Positions 1 through 5,784 of a stretch of DNA of 6,436 nt are shown in pieces. Numbering within the stretch: position 1 is the first letter of the stretch; every line of letters starts with the position of its first letter. This DNA is from Acidimicrobiia bacterium (GTDB lineage Bacteria > Actinomycetota > Acidimicrobiia > IMCC26256 > JACDBD01). The position numbers and the translations under genes were made by a program. Location of the stretch: NCBI GenBank assembly GCA_031177445.1, contig JAPSGP010000174.1, positions 1 through 6,436 on the forward strand, written 5' to 3'. The notes beneath the pieces are model-generated. The model had not been told where the DNA came from. It made no database searches and saw only the letters and a list, made by a program, of their open reading frames with translations.

Positions 1-8
1 TGACAAGC

Positions 9-1148
9 GTGAGAACGGGCAGGGACGTGCCGCGATTGGTCGACTCCGTCGAGCGGGCCGCCGCCCGAGCGGACAGTGCCGACGAGCTGCTCGAGGTCGT
101 GGCTGCTGAGGTCCACAGGACCGTCCCCTACGACGGAGCCATGTGGTTCGGCGTCGACCCCGGCACACTCCTGGCCGTCGCACCATCACGGTTCGAGAAC
201 CTCGACGATGGCTACTGCCAGCCGTTCTGGCACGGTGAGTTCCACGAGCACGACGTGAACCTGTTCAGCGACCTCGTCCACGAGTCGCTTCCGGCAGGGT
301 CGCTGCGCACGGCGACCGGGGACCGGCCGCTGCGCAGTGCCCGGTACCGGGACTTCATCCAGCCCCAGGGCTATAACGACGAACTGCGGGCCGTGTTCCG
401 CAGCGGTGCCAGCACGTGGGGGGTCGCCGCGCTCTTCCGGGACAAGGGCCGCGATCCCTTCGACGACGGCGACGTCGCCGCCATCAGCGCGATCTCGGGT
501 GTCGTCGCCAACGCCATCAGGACGAGAGCCGGCCTCGGCGCGTGGCCACCGGGCATCTCGCGAGCGCCCGGGCTCATGCTGTTCAGCCACGACGGCGCCA
601 TCCTCTCGGCGAACACGGAGGCGACGCTCTGGCTCCGAGAGATACTCGATGCGGAGGCGGACGCCGACTGGATCGAGGTCCTCGCAGACCCGGGCACCAC
701 CGACCTCGACGTCTGGTTGCCGATCACTCCGCTCATTGCCCGCGCCCACGCCGTGGCCGCCGGTCGACATGGTGGGCTGGCTCGTCTGCGACTGCGGGAT
801 CGATCAGGCCGCTGGGTCGTCCTCCACGCATCGTTGCTCGGAGGGGCCACCGTCGAGAGCACCATTGCCGTGGTGGTCGAACCGGCCAAGAGCACCGAGA
901 TCGCGCCGATCATCATCGAGGCGTACGGCTTGACTTCACGAGAACGTGACGTGGTCCAGGCGATCGCCCGCGGATCTTCCACCCCGGATATCGCTGCCGA
1001 GCTGTTCCTGTCCGCGCACACCGTTCGCGATTACATCAAGTCGGTGTTCGACAAAGTCGGTGTCAACAGCCGAGCCGAACTTGTCGCCAAGCTCTTCGCC
1101 GACCACTACTCGGATCCGTTCCACGAGAGCGCCATCCACGTCCACTGA
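9..1148 (+). CDS. GAF-domain LuxR-family transcriptional regulator
   Basis: This is a DNA-binding regulator of 379 residues as read from the GTG at base 9. Residues about 10-170 resemble a GAF-type sensory domain (PYDGAMWFGVD near the start, then RSGASTWGVAALFRD and a DVAAISAISGVVANAI helix). Residues about 185-290 look like a degenerate PAS-like region (LMLFSHDGAILSANTEA). Residues 308-365 are a typical LuxR/GerE helix-turn-helix: LTSRERDVV, then STPDIAAELFLSAHTVRDY, then the KVGVNSRAELVAKLF helix. There is no phospho-receiver domain, so activity is probably set by a ligand or partner at the GAF region; that is inference. The frame stays open to the window edge. The codon at bases 0-2 would be NTG followed by ACA AGC GTG, so the true start may lie one base outside the window (M-T-S-V-R-T-G). 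No Shine-Dalgarno sequence can be seen because only 8 upstream bases are present. The target genes are unknown; the next genes are on the other strand. Confidence 0.9.
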   Translation: MRTGRDVPRLVDSVERAAARADSADELLEVVAAEVHRTVPYDGAMWFGVDPGTLLAVAPSRFENLDDGYCQPFWHGEFHEHDVNLFSDLVHESLPAGSLRTATGDRPLRSARYRDFIQPQGYNDELRAVFRSGASTWGVAALFRDKGRDPFDDGDVAAISAISGVVANAIRTRAGLGAWPPGISRAPGLMLFSHDGAILSANTEATLWLREILDAEADADWIEVLADPGTTDLDVWLPITPLIARAHAVAAGRHGGLARLRLRDRSGRWVVLHASLLGGATVESTIAVVVEPAKSTEIAPIIIEAYGLTSRERDVVQAIARGSSTPDIAAELFLSAHTVRDYIKSVFDKVGVNSRAELVAKLFADHYSDPFHESAIHVH

Positions 1149-1171
1149 CGTCGGAAGCTCAAGGCACCCAT

Positions 1172-1189
1172 GGCGGTGATGACACCGCC
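1172..1189 (+). terminator. hairpin downstream of the LuxR-type regulator
   Basis: A perfect 7-base-pair stem (GGCGGTG / CACCGCC) with a 4-base loop (ATGA) begins 23 bases after the regulator's stop codon. There is no T-run after it. U-tract-free hairpins are common transcript ends in high-GC Actinobacteria, so a terminator role is plausible but inferred. Confidence 0.5.
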
Positions 1190-1272
1190 GGAGTGCACAT
1201 CCTCGTCCGAGATGAATGATCACTCCTGCGCATCTTTGTGCACGTACAGGGGGTAAGCGGCTAGACGCGACA

Positions 1273-1315
1273 CGATCCGGTCACACCCCAAGACGTGCCG
1301 GGCGCGGCCGGATCG
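1273..1315 (-). terminator. inverted repeat downstream of the minus-strand remnants
   Basis: CGATCCGG (1273-1280) is exactly complementary to CCGGATCG (1308-1315), with a 27-base spacer. It lies just beyond the stop codon at 1325 of the hydrolase tail when read on the minus strand. It could have ended that gene's transcript. The long loop and absent T-run make this a weak call. Confidence 0.25.
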
Positions 1316-2234
1316 CGGTCTCGCTCAGGCCGGCGTGAGCGCGAGGCGCTCGTCGTAGCTGTCGGCGAGCGACCGGAGCTGGGCGGCGCCGTCGCCGGTA
1401 TAGGAAGAGCCGTGCATCGTGGCCAGTGTCGTGGGTTCCAGGTCGGCCAGGCGATGCAACGTTGGAACGAGGTCCGGCCCCATCGACCCCGTAGGCGACG
1501 CTGCAATGGGTATGGAGAACGCGCGGCCGGTCGCTCAGGCGTTGGAGCATCAGCTCGTCGATGAGCCGGTTCCACTCCTCGGCTCGGCGCAAATCGCCGC
1601 TGCGATCACACGACGCCAGCATGGAGCAGAAGGCGAGCCCGGCAATCGACGGATCGCGCAGCTCACCCCCGGTGATTGCGGCCAGTGCTTCGTCGAGACG
1701 GGCGAAGCCTTCGCGCACGTGTCCTTGGGAGACGAGGGCGAGCCCACTGTCGGCGAGCGCCCGCACCTCGAGATCGGGGTCGCGGTACTCGAGCGCGATC
1801 TCGAGGGCACGGTCGGCGCTCTCGAGCAGGTCATCGACGTTCGGACGCGCGCACGCAATGAGGGCGATCTCGAACCAGCCTCGTTCGACGCAGGGCCCAG
1901 CGCGATCGAGGAGGCGACGAGCCCTCCCCAACCATCCCTGCCCGGCGGCTTCATTCCCAAGCAAGCCCGTGTGCACCTCGGCAAGGCCCATCGCGGCGCG
2001 GGCAGCCTGCTCGAGGGCACCACGATCACGAAATCCCTGGAACGCCGCCTCCCAGTCGCGACATACGTCATCGAGGCGGTCATCCATTTAGTTGACGAGG
2101 CCCCGAAGAGACAGGGCCGTAGGGTCGCCGTGCGTCTCGATGAGCGCATCCAGGGTCGCTCGTGCCCGGTCGACGTCGCCGGCCCAGAGGAGCTCTCTTG
2201 CAGCTCTGAGCTGCTGGTCCACCTCCGCCGTCAT
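1281..2234 (-). pseudogene. TPR protein of the LuxR-associated type, broken by stop and truncated
   Basis: Reading from the ATG at 2234, the frame gives 48 residues (RAARELLWAGDVDRARATLD, ending LRGLVN). It then meets TAA at 2088-2090 and continues at once in the same frame from the ATG at 2087 (MDDRLDDVCRDWEAAFQGFR). Helical pairs such as GWLGRARRLLDRAGPCVERG, ALADSGLALVSQGHVREGFA and RSGDLRRAEEWNRLIDEL match the TPR-rich sensor region of a large family of actinobacterial LuxR-type regulators. Such proteins normally carry more TPR repeats and a C-terminal HTH; both are missing. Family-like sequence stops near HCSVAYG (about 1490). From there to the TGA at 1281 the translation is arginine/proline-rich, and a hydrolase tail occupies another frame. 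The stop-start TAAATG could permit re-initiation, giving a 268-residue product, but decay is more likely. No Shine-Dalgarno sequence is visible before 2234. Confidence 0.7.
1325..1483 (-). pseudogene. C-terminal remnant of an MBL-fold metallo-hydrolase
   Basis: The minus-strand frame from the ATG at 1483 to the TGA at 1325-1327 gives 52 residues. They include LHRLADLEPTTLATMHGSSY and TGDGAAQLRSLADSY. This resembles the very end of actinobacterial MBL-fold metallo-hydrolases, where a leucine-rich helix leads to 'EPTTLA-MHG' and then 'GDGA--LR-LAD'. The recognition is from memory of the family, not from a search. A complete protein of this type is roughly 250 residues or more, and the rest, including the HxHxDH metal-binding motif, is absent. 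The frame is shifted by one base relative to the TPR reading frame that runs into it, and the two overlap. It is therefore a fragment joined to an unrelated gene end. Translation as a 52-residue peptide is possible but there is no visible ribosome binding site. Confidence 0.55.
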
Positions 2235-2346
2235 CGTCGCGCAGGGTAGCGAGCGGTCCCAGCCCGTCGTTTGGTCGCCCGCCACCGAGATCATGCTGGC
2301 GAACGAGCTCGTTTTCGCACGTCGATCGCTCTGGCACCGGGTACCG

Positions 2347-2487
2347 CTACGAGCTCTTCTCCCAAACCGAGACATGCTCCCGGCTGCCGCCCGTGAACGG
2401 ATCGCGGTGCCAGCTGCCCCAGCGCTCGCGCAAGATCATCCCGGCGAGTCGCGCCATCAGGTCGAGCTCGGCCGACCACACGTGGTG
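2347..2487 (-). pseudogene. C-terminal remnant of a SAM-dependent methyltransferase
   Basis: The minus-strand frame ending at TAG (2347-2349) reads HHVWSAELDLMARLAG, then LRERWGSWHRDPFT, then REHVSVWEKSS. The pattern of 'ELDLMARLAGM-LRERWG-W-R-PFT---HVSV(Y/W)E' is typical of the last 45 or so residues of class I SAM-dependent methyltransferases in Actinobacteria. The catalytic Rossmann part with the GxGxG motif is not found upstream in any minus-strand frame. Before residue HHVW the frame stays open but reads as low-quality, tryptophan- and arginine-rich sequence. An ATG at 2541 would give 64 residues, but this is probably chance. The remnant is distinct from the intact methyltransferase at 2655-3269, whose C-terminus is different. 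Confidence 0.55.
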
Positions 2488-2494
2488 CCCACGC

Positions 2495-2635
2495 GACGCA
2501 CCGCCGTGGGCCCGGCGTGCTCGCCAACGGGCGACCGGCAAGGGCCACGAGTGGAAGGACGCCTCACACGAGACCGATGCCCTGCTGACCGCGATCCCGA
2601 TCCTGCGCGCCGCTCCGGCCGCGCCCGTCAGCTAG
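2495..2635 (+). pseudogene. possible C-terminal remnant of an unidentified plus-strand gene
   Basis: A plus-strand frame ending at TAG 2633-2635 contains GKGHEWKDASHETDALLTAI followed by PILRAAPAAPVS. In its last 31 codons, from 2540, 28 third positions are G or C. First positions are less GC-rich and second positions lower still, which is the pattern of a real gene in a high-GC genome. The opposite-strand frame sharing those third positions has its first- and second-position bias reversed. There is no start codon with a ribosome binding site, and the upstream part runs into the reverse-strand methyltransferase tail at about 2487. I do not recognise the family. Its stop faces the stop of the methyltransferase gene at 2655, so it looks like the end of a once-convergent neighbour. 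Confidence 0.3.
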
Positions 2636-2654
2636 CGATCCGCCGGCGACTCGC

Positions 2655-3269
2655 CTACTGCTTCGTGGCGACGCCCTCGAACATGTAGCCGAAGGTCTTC
2701 GGGCCGCGCACGTAGAAGTTGTCGAGCCGCGCCAACCGAAGGCCAGAGCGGGAGACGATCTCGTCGATCGGACGGTTCAAGTGGCAGCCGCCGGCAATGC
2801 GTCGCTGCAGCGGCGTGAGCCGGTCCTGCCACCGCGCGACCTTCGGATCGGGTGATCGGCCGTGCTCGAGGAAGTGGAGCGAACCGCCCGGGCGAAGGAC
2901 GCGTTTCATCTCGGTCAGCGCGCGACCGACGTCGGGAATCGTGCAGAGCGTCCACGTCGTGAGCACGTGATCGATGCTGCCGTCCTCGAGTGGCAATGCC
3001 TCGCCGTCGAGGCCGACGTACTCGACGGGGACGGAACTGGCCGAGACGCGCCTGGCCGCGAGCTTGCGCCCCACCGTGGAGGGGTCGACGGCGATCACCT
3101 TCGTCACGGATGCCGGATAGTGCGGCACGTTGCGCCCCGAACCGAAACCGACCTCGAGCGTCTCCCCTTCGAGCTCACGGGCGACGCGAGCCCGCAGGCG
3201 ATCGAACTCTTTGCCGCTCAGCGCAAGGTCGACGAAGCGCGGAAGGACGTGTTCCTCGTAGAAGCCCAT
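2655..3269 (-). CDS. class I SAM-dependent methyltransferase
   Basis: The product is 204 residues from the ATG at 3269. Motif I (LEVGFGSGRNVPHYP, residues 38-52) is the S-adenosylmethionine-binding loop. The acidic end of strand two is VDP (61-63). The motif II/III region shows DGEALPLEDGSIDHVLTTWT (88-107) and RVLRPGGSLHFLEHG (123-137). The C-terminal GCHLNRPIDEI (161-171) and the length resemble small soluble methyltransferases related to the METTL7/UbiE-like group. The substrate cannot be read from sequence. A longer frame reaches 3380, but its extra 37 residues are not family-like and overlap the PPOX reading. The MGFYEEHVLPR start matches the family's usual beginning, and a weak AGGAA lies 11 bases upstream. 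The gene follows the truncated PPOX gene by 58 bases on the same strand and may be co-transcribed with it. Confidence 0.88.
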   Translation of the reverse strand: MGFYEEHVLPRFVDLALSGKEFDRLRARVARELEGETLEVGFGSGRNVPHYPASVTKVIAVDPSTVGRKLAARRVSASSVPVEYVGLDGEALPLEDGSIDHVLTTWTLCTIPDVGRALTEMKRVLRPGGSLHFLEHGRSPDPKVARWQDRLTPLQRRIAGGCHLNRPIDEIVSRSGLRLARLDNFYVRGPKTFGYMFEGVATKQ

Positions 3270-3327
3270 GAGCCGATCGGTTCCTGGCCGGGTCCTGATC
3301 AGCTCGCGTCCGGGGCGAGCTGCGCAG

Positions 3328-3600
3328 TCATGTGGCCATCGTGCCATCCCGCTGCTCCGCCAGGCGCAGGTGATGGTCACGCCAGCTCGGATCGACGACG
3401 TTGACCTCGATCGCCGGGTTCACTGCCAGGTTCGCAACCGTGCGCGGCGAGTGCAGATGCAGGAACACGGGGTGCTCGTCGTCCCAGACGATCGTCGTGC
3501 CCTTCGGTGAGAGGTTCGGGGTGCCATCGGGGCAGACGGTCGCAGCAAAGCCGAGCGCCTGTTCCCGGACCACGCGCCGCATGTCGTCGTCGAGTCGCAT
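3328..3600 (-). pseudogene. truncated pyridoxamine 5'-phosphate oxidase-family protein
   Basis: The 90-residue product starts at the ATG at 3600, with GAGGAG 5 bases upstream. Residues 1-71 are a good match to the N-terminal half of the split-barrel FMN/F420-binding PPOX family: FAATVCPDGTPNLSPKGT (18-35), FLHLHSPRTVANLAVNPAIE (46-65) and VNVVDP (66-71). Family members are about 130-160 residues and continue with a second half of the barrel ('RGYRF-G-A'). Here the last 19 residues (SWRDHHLRLAEQRDGTMAT) do not resemble it, and no other frame restores it. The second half appears to be deleted at a joint close to 3387. The peptide could still be translated, but it probably cannot form the full cofactor site. 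The original function would have been flavin- or deazaflavin-dependent redox chemistry. Confidence 0.75.
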
Positions 3601-3668
3601 GTCGCGCTCCTCGCGCCGCGGTTGCTGGCGCCATGATGCCGACCCGGCTCGCCGAGCGTCGAACCGGG

Positions 3669-4316
3669 CTACTTTGTGCGCGAGATCACCGCGTGCGCGA
3701 CCGACGGTGAGCTCACGAGCTCGACCCGCTCGTAGCCATCCGGCCCGCCGTCGAGGTTGTCGAAGAGGCGCTCACCGCTCCCGAGCAGCGTCGGCGTGAT
3801 GACGACGTGCAACTCGTCGATCAGCCCGGCACGGAGGTACTGCTGAACGGTGCTCGCACCGCCGCCAAGCCGGACGTCCTGGCCGCCGGCGGCCGCGAAC
3901 GCTTGCTCGAGCGCCGACTCGATGCCGTCCGTGACGAAGTGGAACGTGGTGCCCCCCTCCATCGTGATCGGCTCGTGGGGATGATGGGTGAGCACGAACA
4001 CGGGATGGTGGTACACCGGGTTGTCGCCCCACCAGCCCTTCCAGTCGCTGTCGCCCCACGACCCGCGGATCGGGCCGAACATGTTGCGGCCCATGACGGT
4101 GGCGCCGATGCCTTCGTCGCCCCGCGACCAGAAGTCGTTGTCGATGCCCTCCTCCCCGCCCTTGCCGCCGATCATCTGCCGGCCCAGGCGGGTCCGGAAC
4201 GCCCACTCGTGGAGCCGCCGCCCACCCACCCCGAGCGGGTGCTCGAGGCTCTGGTCGGGCCCGGCGCCGTACCCGTCGAGCGAGATCGAGAAGTTGTGCA
4301 CCCGGAGCTTCGGCAT
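3669..4316 (-). CDS. RibD C-terminal/dihydrofolate reductase-family protein
   Basis: The 215-residue product belongs to the dihydrofolate-reductase-like family that shares the RibD C-terminal fold. It is probably a cytoplasmic NADPH-dependent reductase of unknown substrate. The family signature is present in order: SISLDGYGAGPDQ (10-22), GATVMGRNMF (71-80), PVFVLTHHPH (105-114), VRLGGGASTVQQYL (148-161, the nucleotide-binding glycine loop) and IDELHVVITPTLLGSGERLF (166-185). The length is normal, and the start is supported by GGAGG four bases before the ATG. Proteins of this family are often annotated as dihydrofolate reductase, but the true folate-binding residues cannot be confirmed, so folA is not assigned. 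It lies 68 bases upstream of the PPOX fragment on the same strand, and is divergent from the VOC gene across 310 bases. A second family member lies at 5144-5734. Confidence 0.9.
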   Translation of the reverse strand: MPKLRVHNFSISLDGYGAGPDQSLEHPLGVGGRRLHEWAFRTRLGRQMIGGKGGEEGIDNDFWSRGDEGIGATVMGRNMFGPIRGSWGDSDWKGWWGDNPVYHHPVFVLTHHPHEPITMEGGTTFHFVTDGIESALEQAFAAAGGQDVRLGGGASTVQQYLRAGLIDELHVVITPTLLGSGERLFDNLDGGPDGYERVELVSSPSVAHAVISRTK

Positions 4317-4325
4317 CGGTCCTCC
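4317..4325 (-). promoter_or_regulatory. ribosome binding site of first RibD-like reductase
   Basis: On the minus strand GGAGGACCG directly precedes the ATG. It fixes this start codon and is identical to the nine bases before the second RibD-like gene. Confidence 0.75.
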
Positions 4326-4614
4326 CTGGTCGTCAGCGCATACTCATGGCCGAATGGATTCTCGCAAGGGGGTACGTCGGAGCCGACGACGCGTCATCGA
4401 CATGCGTTGCCGCGACCGGCCTGCACTCAATTTGTACCCGGGCCACCCGAGAAAGTCATCGAAGTGGCGCGTGGTCTCCTCGGGGGCTTCCTCCGGGGGA
4501 AGTGCCCGACCACGCTGAGGTTGCTCGACGCACCCGGCTGACCAGCGCCACGCCGCGGCGATGAGTACGGGTCGTGCCGAGGGTCAGAACCAGGACGAGG
4601 GCTCGCGCAGTCAG
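4326..4614. other. divergent spacer between reductase and VOC genes
   Basis: Together with the two ribosome binding sites this separates two genes transcribed away from each other, so it should hold both promoters. No confident -35/-10 pair is seen. On the minus strand TTGCGA and TATGCG lie 19 bases apart, with TATGCG 20 bases before the reductase ATG, which is a weak candidate. An AT-richer patch (TCAATTTGTA) lies near 4428-4437. A minus-strand frame stays open across most of it (for example LPPEEAPEETTRHFDDFLGW), but has no start with a ribosome binding site and no recognisable family. An in-frame ATG at 4561 precedes the VOC gene but lacks a ribosome binding site. No RNA gene was recognised. 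Confidence 0.4.
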
Positions 4615-4620
4615 AGGAGG
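4615..4620 (+). promoter_or_regulatory. ribosome binding site of the VOC protein
   Basis: AGGAGG lies six bases before the ATG at 4627. This strong site decides in favour of that start over the upstream in-frame ATG at 4561, whose extra 22 residues are polar and not family-like. Confidence 0.85.
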
Positions 4621-4626
4621 TTCGTC

Positions 4627-5058
4627 ATGGCGGCTGCACCGGCTTCCAATGCTCTGCGCCAGAGCCGGGTTGCGACCCGGTTACCGGCGCAGGATCTCGA
4701 GCGCGCCCGCCGGTTCTACGCAGAGAAGCTCGGACTCGAGCCGGTCGAGGAGCGTCCCGGTGGGCTCCGCTACCGGTGCGGCGAGGGCGTCTTCGCGCTG
4801 TTCGCATCGACGGGTGCACCCTCCGGCACCCACACCCAGATGGCGTTCGAGGTCGACGACATCGAGGCCACTGTCAGCGAGCTACGAGGCCGCGGCGTGG
4901 TGTTCGAGGAGTACGACGTGCCCGGACTTCGCACGGTCGAGGGCATCGCCGAGGTCGAAGGGAACTATCCCTCGGCCGGCGGCAGAGGCGAGCGAGCCGC
5001 CTGGTTCCGCGACAGCGAGGGGAATCTCTTCGGGATCGGTCAGCCGATCCAACCTTGA
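4627..5058 (+). CDS. VOC (glyoxalase/bleomycin-resistance fold) protein
   Basis: The 143-residue product has the paired beta-alpha-beta-beta-beta modules of the vicinal oxygen chelate superfamily. The first module shows RLPAQDLERARRFYAEKLGL (18-37), LRYRCGEGVFALFAS (47-61) and then the link GTHTQMAFEVDD (67-78). The second shows DIEATVSELRGRGVVFEEYD (78-97) and ERAAWFRDSEGNLFGIGQ (122-139). The length suits a single-domain VOC protein. Classical glyoxalase metal ligands are not apparent: the usual His before AFEVDD is Gln-Met, and the final Glu after 'GN-' is Gly. A metal-dependent enzyme role is therefore doubtful, and ligand binding or an altered activity is possible. It is the only plus-strand gene among its neighbours, divergent from one RibD-like reductase and convergent with the other. 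Substrate unknown. Confidence 0.88.
   Translation: MAAAPASNALRQSRVATRLPAQDLERARRFYAEKLGLEPVEERPGGLRYRCGEGVFALFASTGAPSGTHTQMAFEVDDIEATVSELRGRGVVFEEYDVPGLRTVEGIAEVEGNYPSAGGRGERAAWFRDSEGNLFGIGQPIQP
5033..5050 (+). terminator. perfect hairpin at the 3' end of the VOC gene
   Basis: GGATCGG (5033-5039) pairs with CCGATCC (5044-5050) around a TCAG loop. It spans the last codons before the TGA at 5056-5058. A third copy of GGATCGG at 5086-5092 could pair with 5044-5050 instead, giving two mutually exclusive folds. A termination or mRNA-stability role is inferred; no T-run follows. Confidence 0.35.
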
Positions 5059-5094
5059 CGAGTCGCGCTCGGCCGGTCGCAACCCGGATCGGTT

Positions 5095-5153
5095 GAGCAG
5101 TCGACAGTTGGACCCGCTATCTCGCGGACGACTGTCAATCCCATCAACTGCTC
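5095..5153. terminator. nested inverted repeat between convergent genes
   Basis: Three arm pairs nest around one centre. GAGCAGT (5095-5101) pairs with ACTGCTC (5147-5153), GACAGT (5103-5108) with ACTGTC (5131-5136), and CCGC (5114-5117) with GCGG (5124-5127) around the 6-base loop TATCTC. The outer right arm overlaps the last codons of the reductase gene on the minus strand. The position between two converging stops (5058 and 5144) suits a bidirectional transcript end. Confidence 0.4.
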
Positions 5154-5734
5154 GATGGAGATGCGACGTCGCCCGCTGGCGCGAACGTGAGGATGGTCAC
5201 GCCGTCACCGACGGTTTTCGAGTCAACCAACCGCAGTGGCTTCTTGTCGCTGGTCTCTCCCCAGAGGCGCTTGCCACTTCCGAGGACGACGGGGAACACC
5301 ATCAACCGCAGCTCGTCGACGAGATCGTCCTCGAGCAGCGCTCGCACGAGCTGCGAGCTGCCGTGGACAACGATGTCGCCGTCGTGCCCCGCCTTGATCT
5401 TGGACACCTCGTCGACGAGGTTCCCGCTGAGCACGGTGGAGTTGGTCCACTCGGGGTTCTCGAGGCTCGACGAGACCACGTACTTGGGCATCGAGTTGAA
5501 CTTGTCGGCGAAGTCGCCGGTCCGCGACGGCCACGAGTCGGCAAAGGCCTCGTAGGTCACCCGGCCCAGCAGCAGCGCGTCGCTGGCCATCGTCTCGTCG
5601 AGCTTGAATTGGTTGCCCTCGTCCCCTCGATTGAACTCGAAGCTCCATCCCCCGTACTTGAAGTCTTCGGCTCCGCCGGGGTCCTCGACGACCCCGTCCA
5701 GCGAGATGAACTCGGTCACGACGATCTTTCCCAT
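5144..5734 (-). CDS. RibD C-terminal/dihydrofolate reductase-family protein (second copy)
   Basis: The 196-residue product is in the same fold family as the protein at 3669-4316, but in a clearly different subgroup. Signatures: KIVVTEFISLDGVVEDPGG (3-21), DALLLGRVTYEAFADSWP (52-69), PKYVVSSSLENPEW (83-96), GDIVVHGSSQLVRALLEDDL (119-138) and DELRLMVFPVVLGSGKRLWG (140-159). This is the usual full length, and a cytoplasmic NADPH-linked reductase is the likely role. The glycine loop of the nucleotide site is HGSSQL here, against GGGAST in the other copy. The start is set by GGAGG four bases before the ATG at 5734. The frame remains open for 116 codons upstream, but that is the antisense of the deacetylase gene and not family-like. 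Its 3' end enters the nested inverted repeat. It follows the deacetylase by 71 bases on the same strand. Confidence 0.9.
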   Translation of the reverse strand: MGKIVVTEFISLDGVVEDPGGAEDFKYGGWSFEFNRGDEGNQFKLDETMASDALLLGRVTYEAFADSWPSRTGDFADKFNSMPKYVVSSSLENPEWTNSTVLSGNLVDEVSKIKAGHDGDIVVHGSSQLVRALLEDDLVDELRLMVFPVVLGSGKRLWGETSDKKPLRLVDSKTVGDGVTILTFAPAGDVASPSSS

Positions 5735-5743
5735 CGGTCCTCC
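5735..5743 (-). promoter_or_regulatory. ribosome binding site of second RibD-like reductase
   Basis: On the minus strand GGAGGACCG directly precedes the ATG. It rules out the longer frame and matches the site of the first RibD-like gene base for base. Confidence 0.75.
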
Positions 5744-5784
5744 GTGTTGGTCTCGGCTGCCCCTCGTTCGTTCTGGTGAATCGA

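Noticed and set aside
1193..1240. GTGCACA / TGTGCAC inverted pair downstream of the regulator
   Set aside because: The arms are 7 bases around a long spacer with no further pairing. The core GTGCAC is itself a palindrome, so a chance pair is likely.
1419..2249. Long plus-strand open frame of 276 codons opposite the TPR pseudogene
   Set aside because: The minus strand carries recognisable TPR helices. The plus-strand translation shows no family pattern and appears only because stop codons are rare in GC-rich DNA.
2655..3380. Longer start for the methyltransferase at 3380
   Set aside because: The added 37 residues are not family-like and overlap the PPOX reading frame. MGFYEEHVLPR is the usual beginning of the family.
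3807..4541. Long plus-strand open frame of 244 codons opposite the first RibD-like reductase
   Set aside because: It is antisense to a clear gene and an effect of high GC. It has no family resemblance and no ribosome binding site.
4346..4564. 72-codon plus-strand open frame in the divergent spacer
   Set aside because: It has no ribosome binding site, a skewed Arg/Ser/Thr composition and no recognisable domain.
5048..5113. Possible integron attC-like site: ATCCAAC (fits RYYYAAC) and GTTGGAC (fits GTTRRRY) 66 bases apart after the VOC gene
   Set aside because: The two degenerate 7-mers can occur by chance. The inner L''/L' arms pair poorly, no second such site is seen at other gene ends, and no integrase is present.
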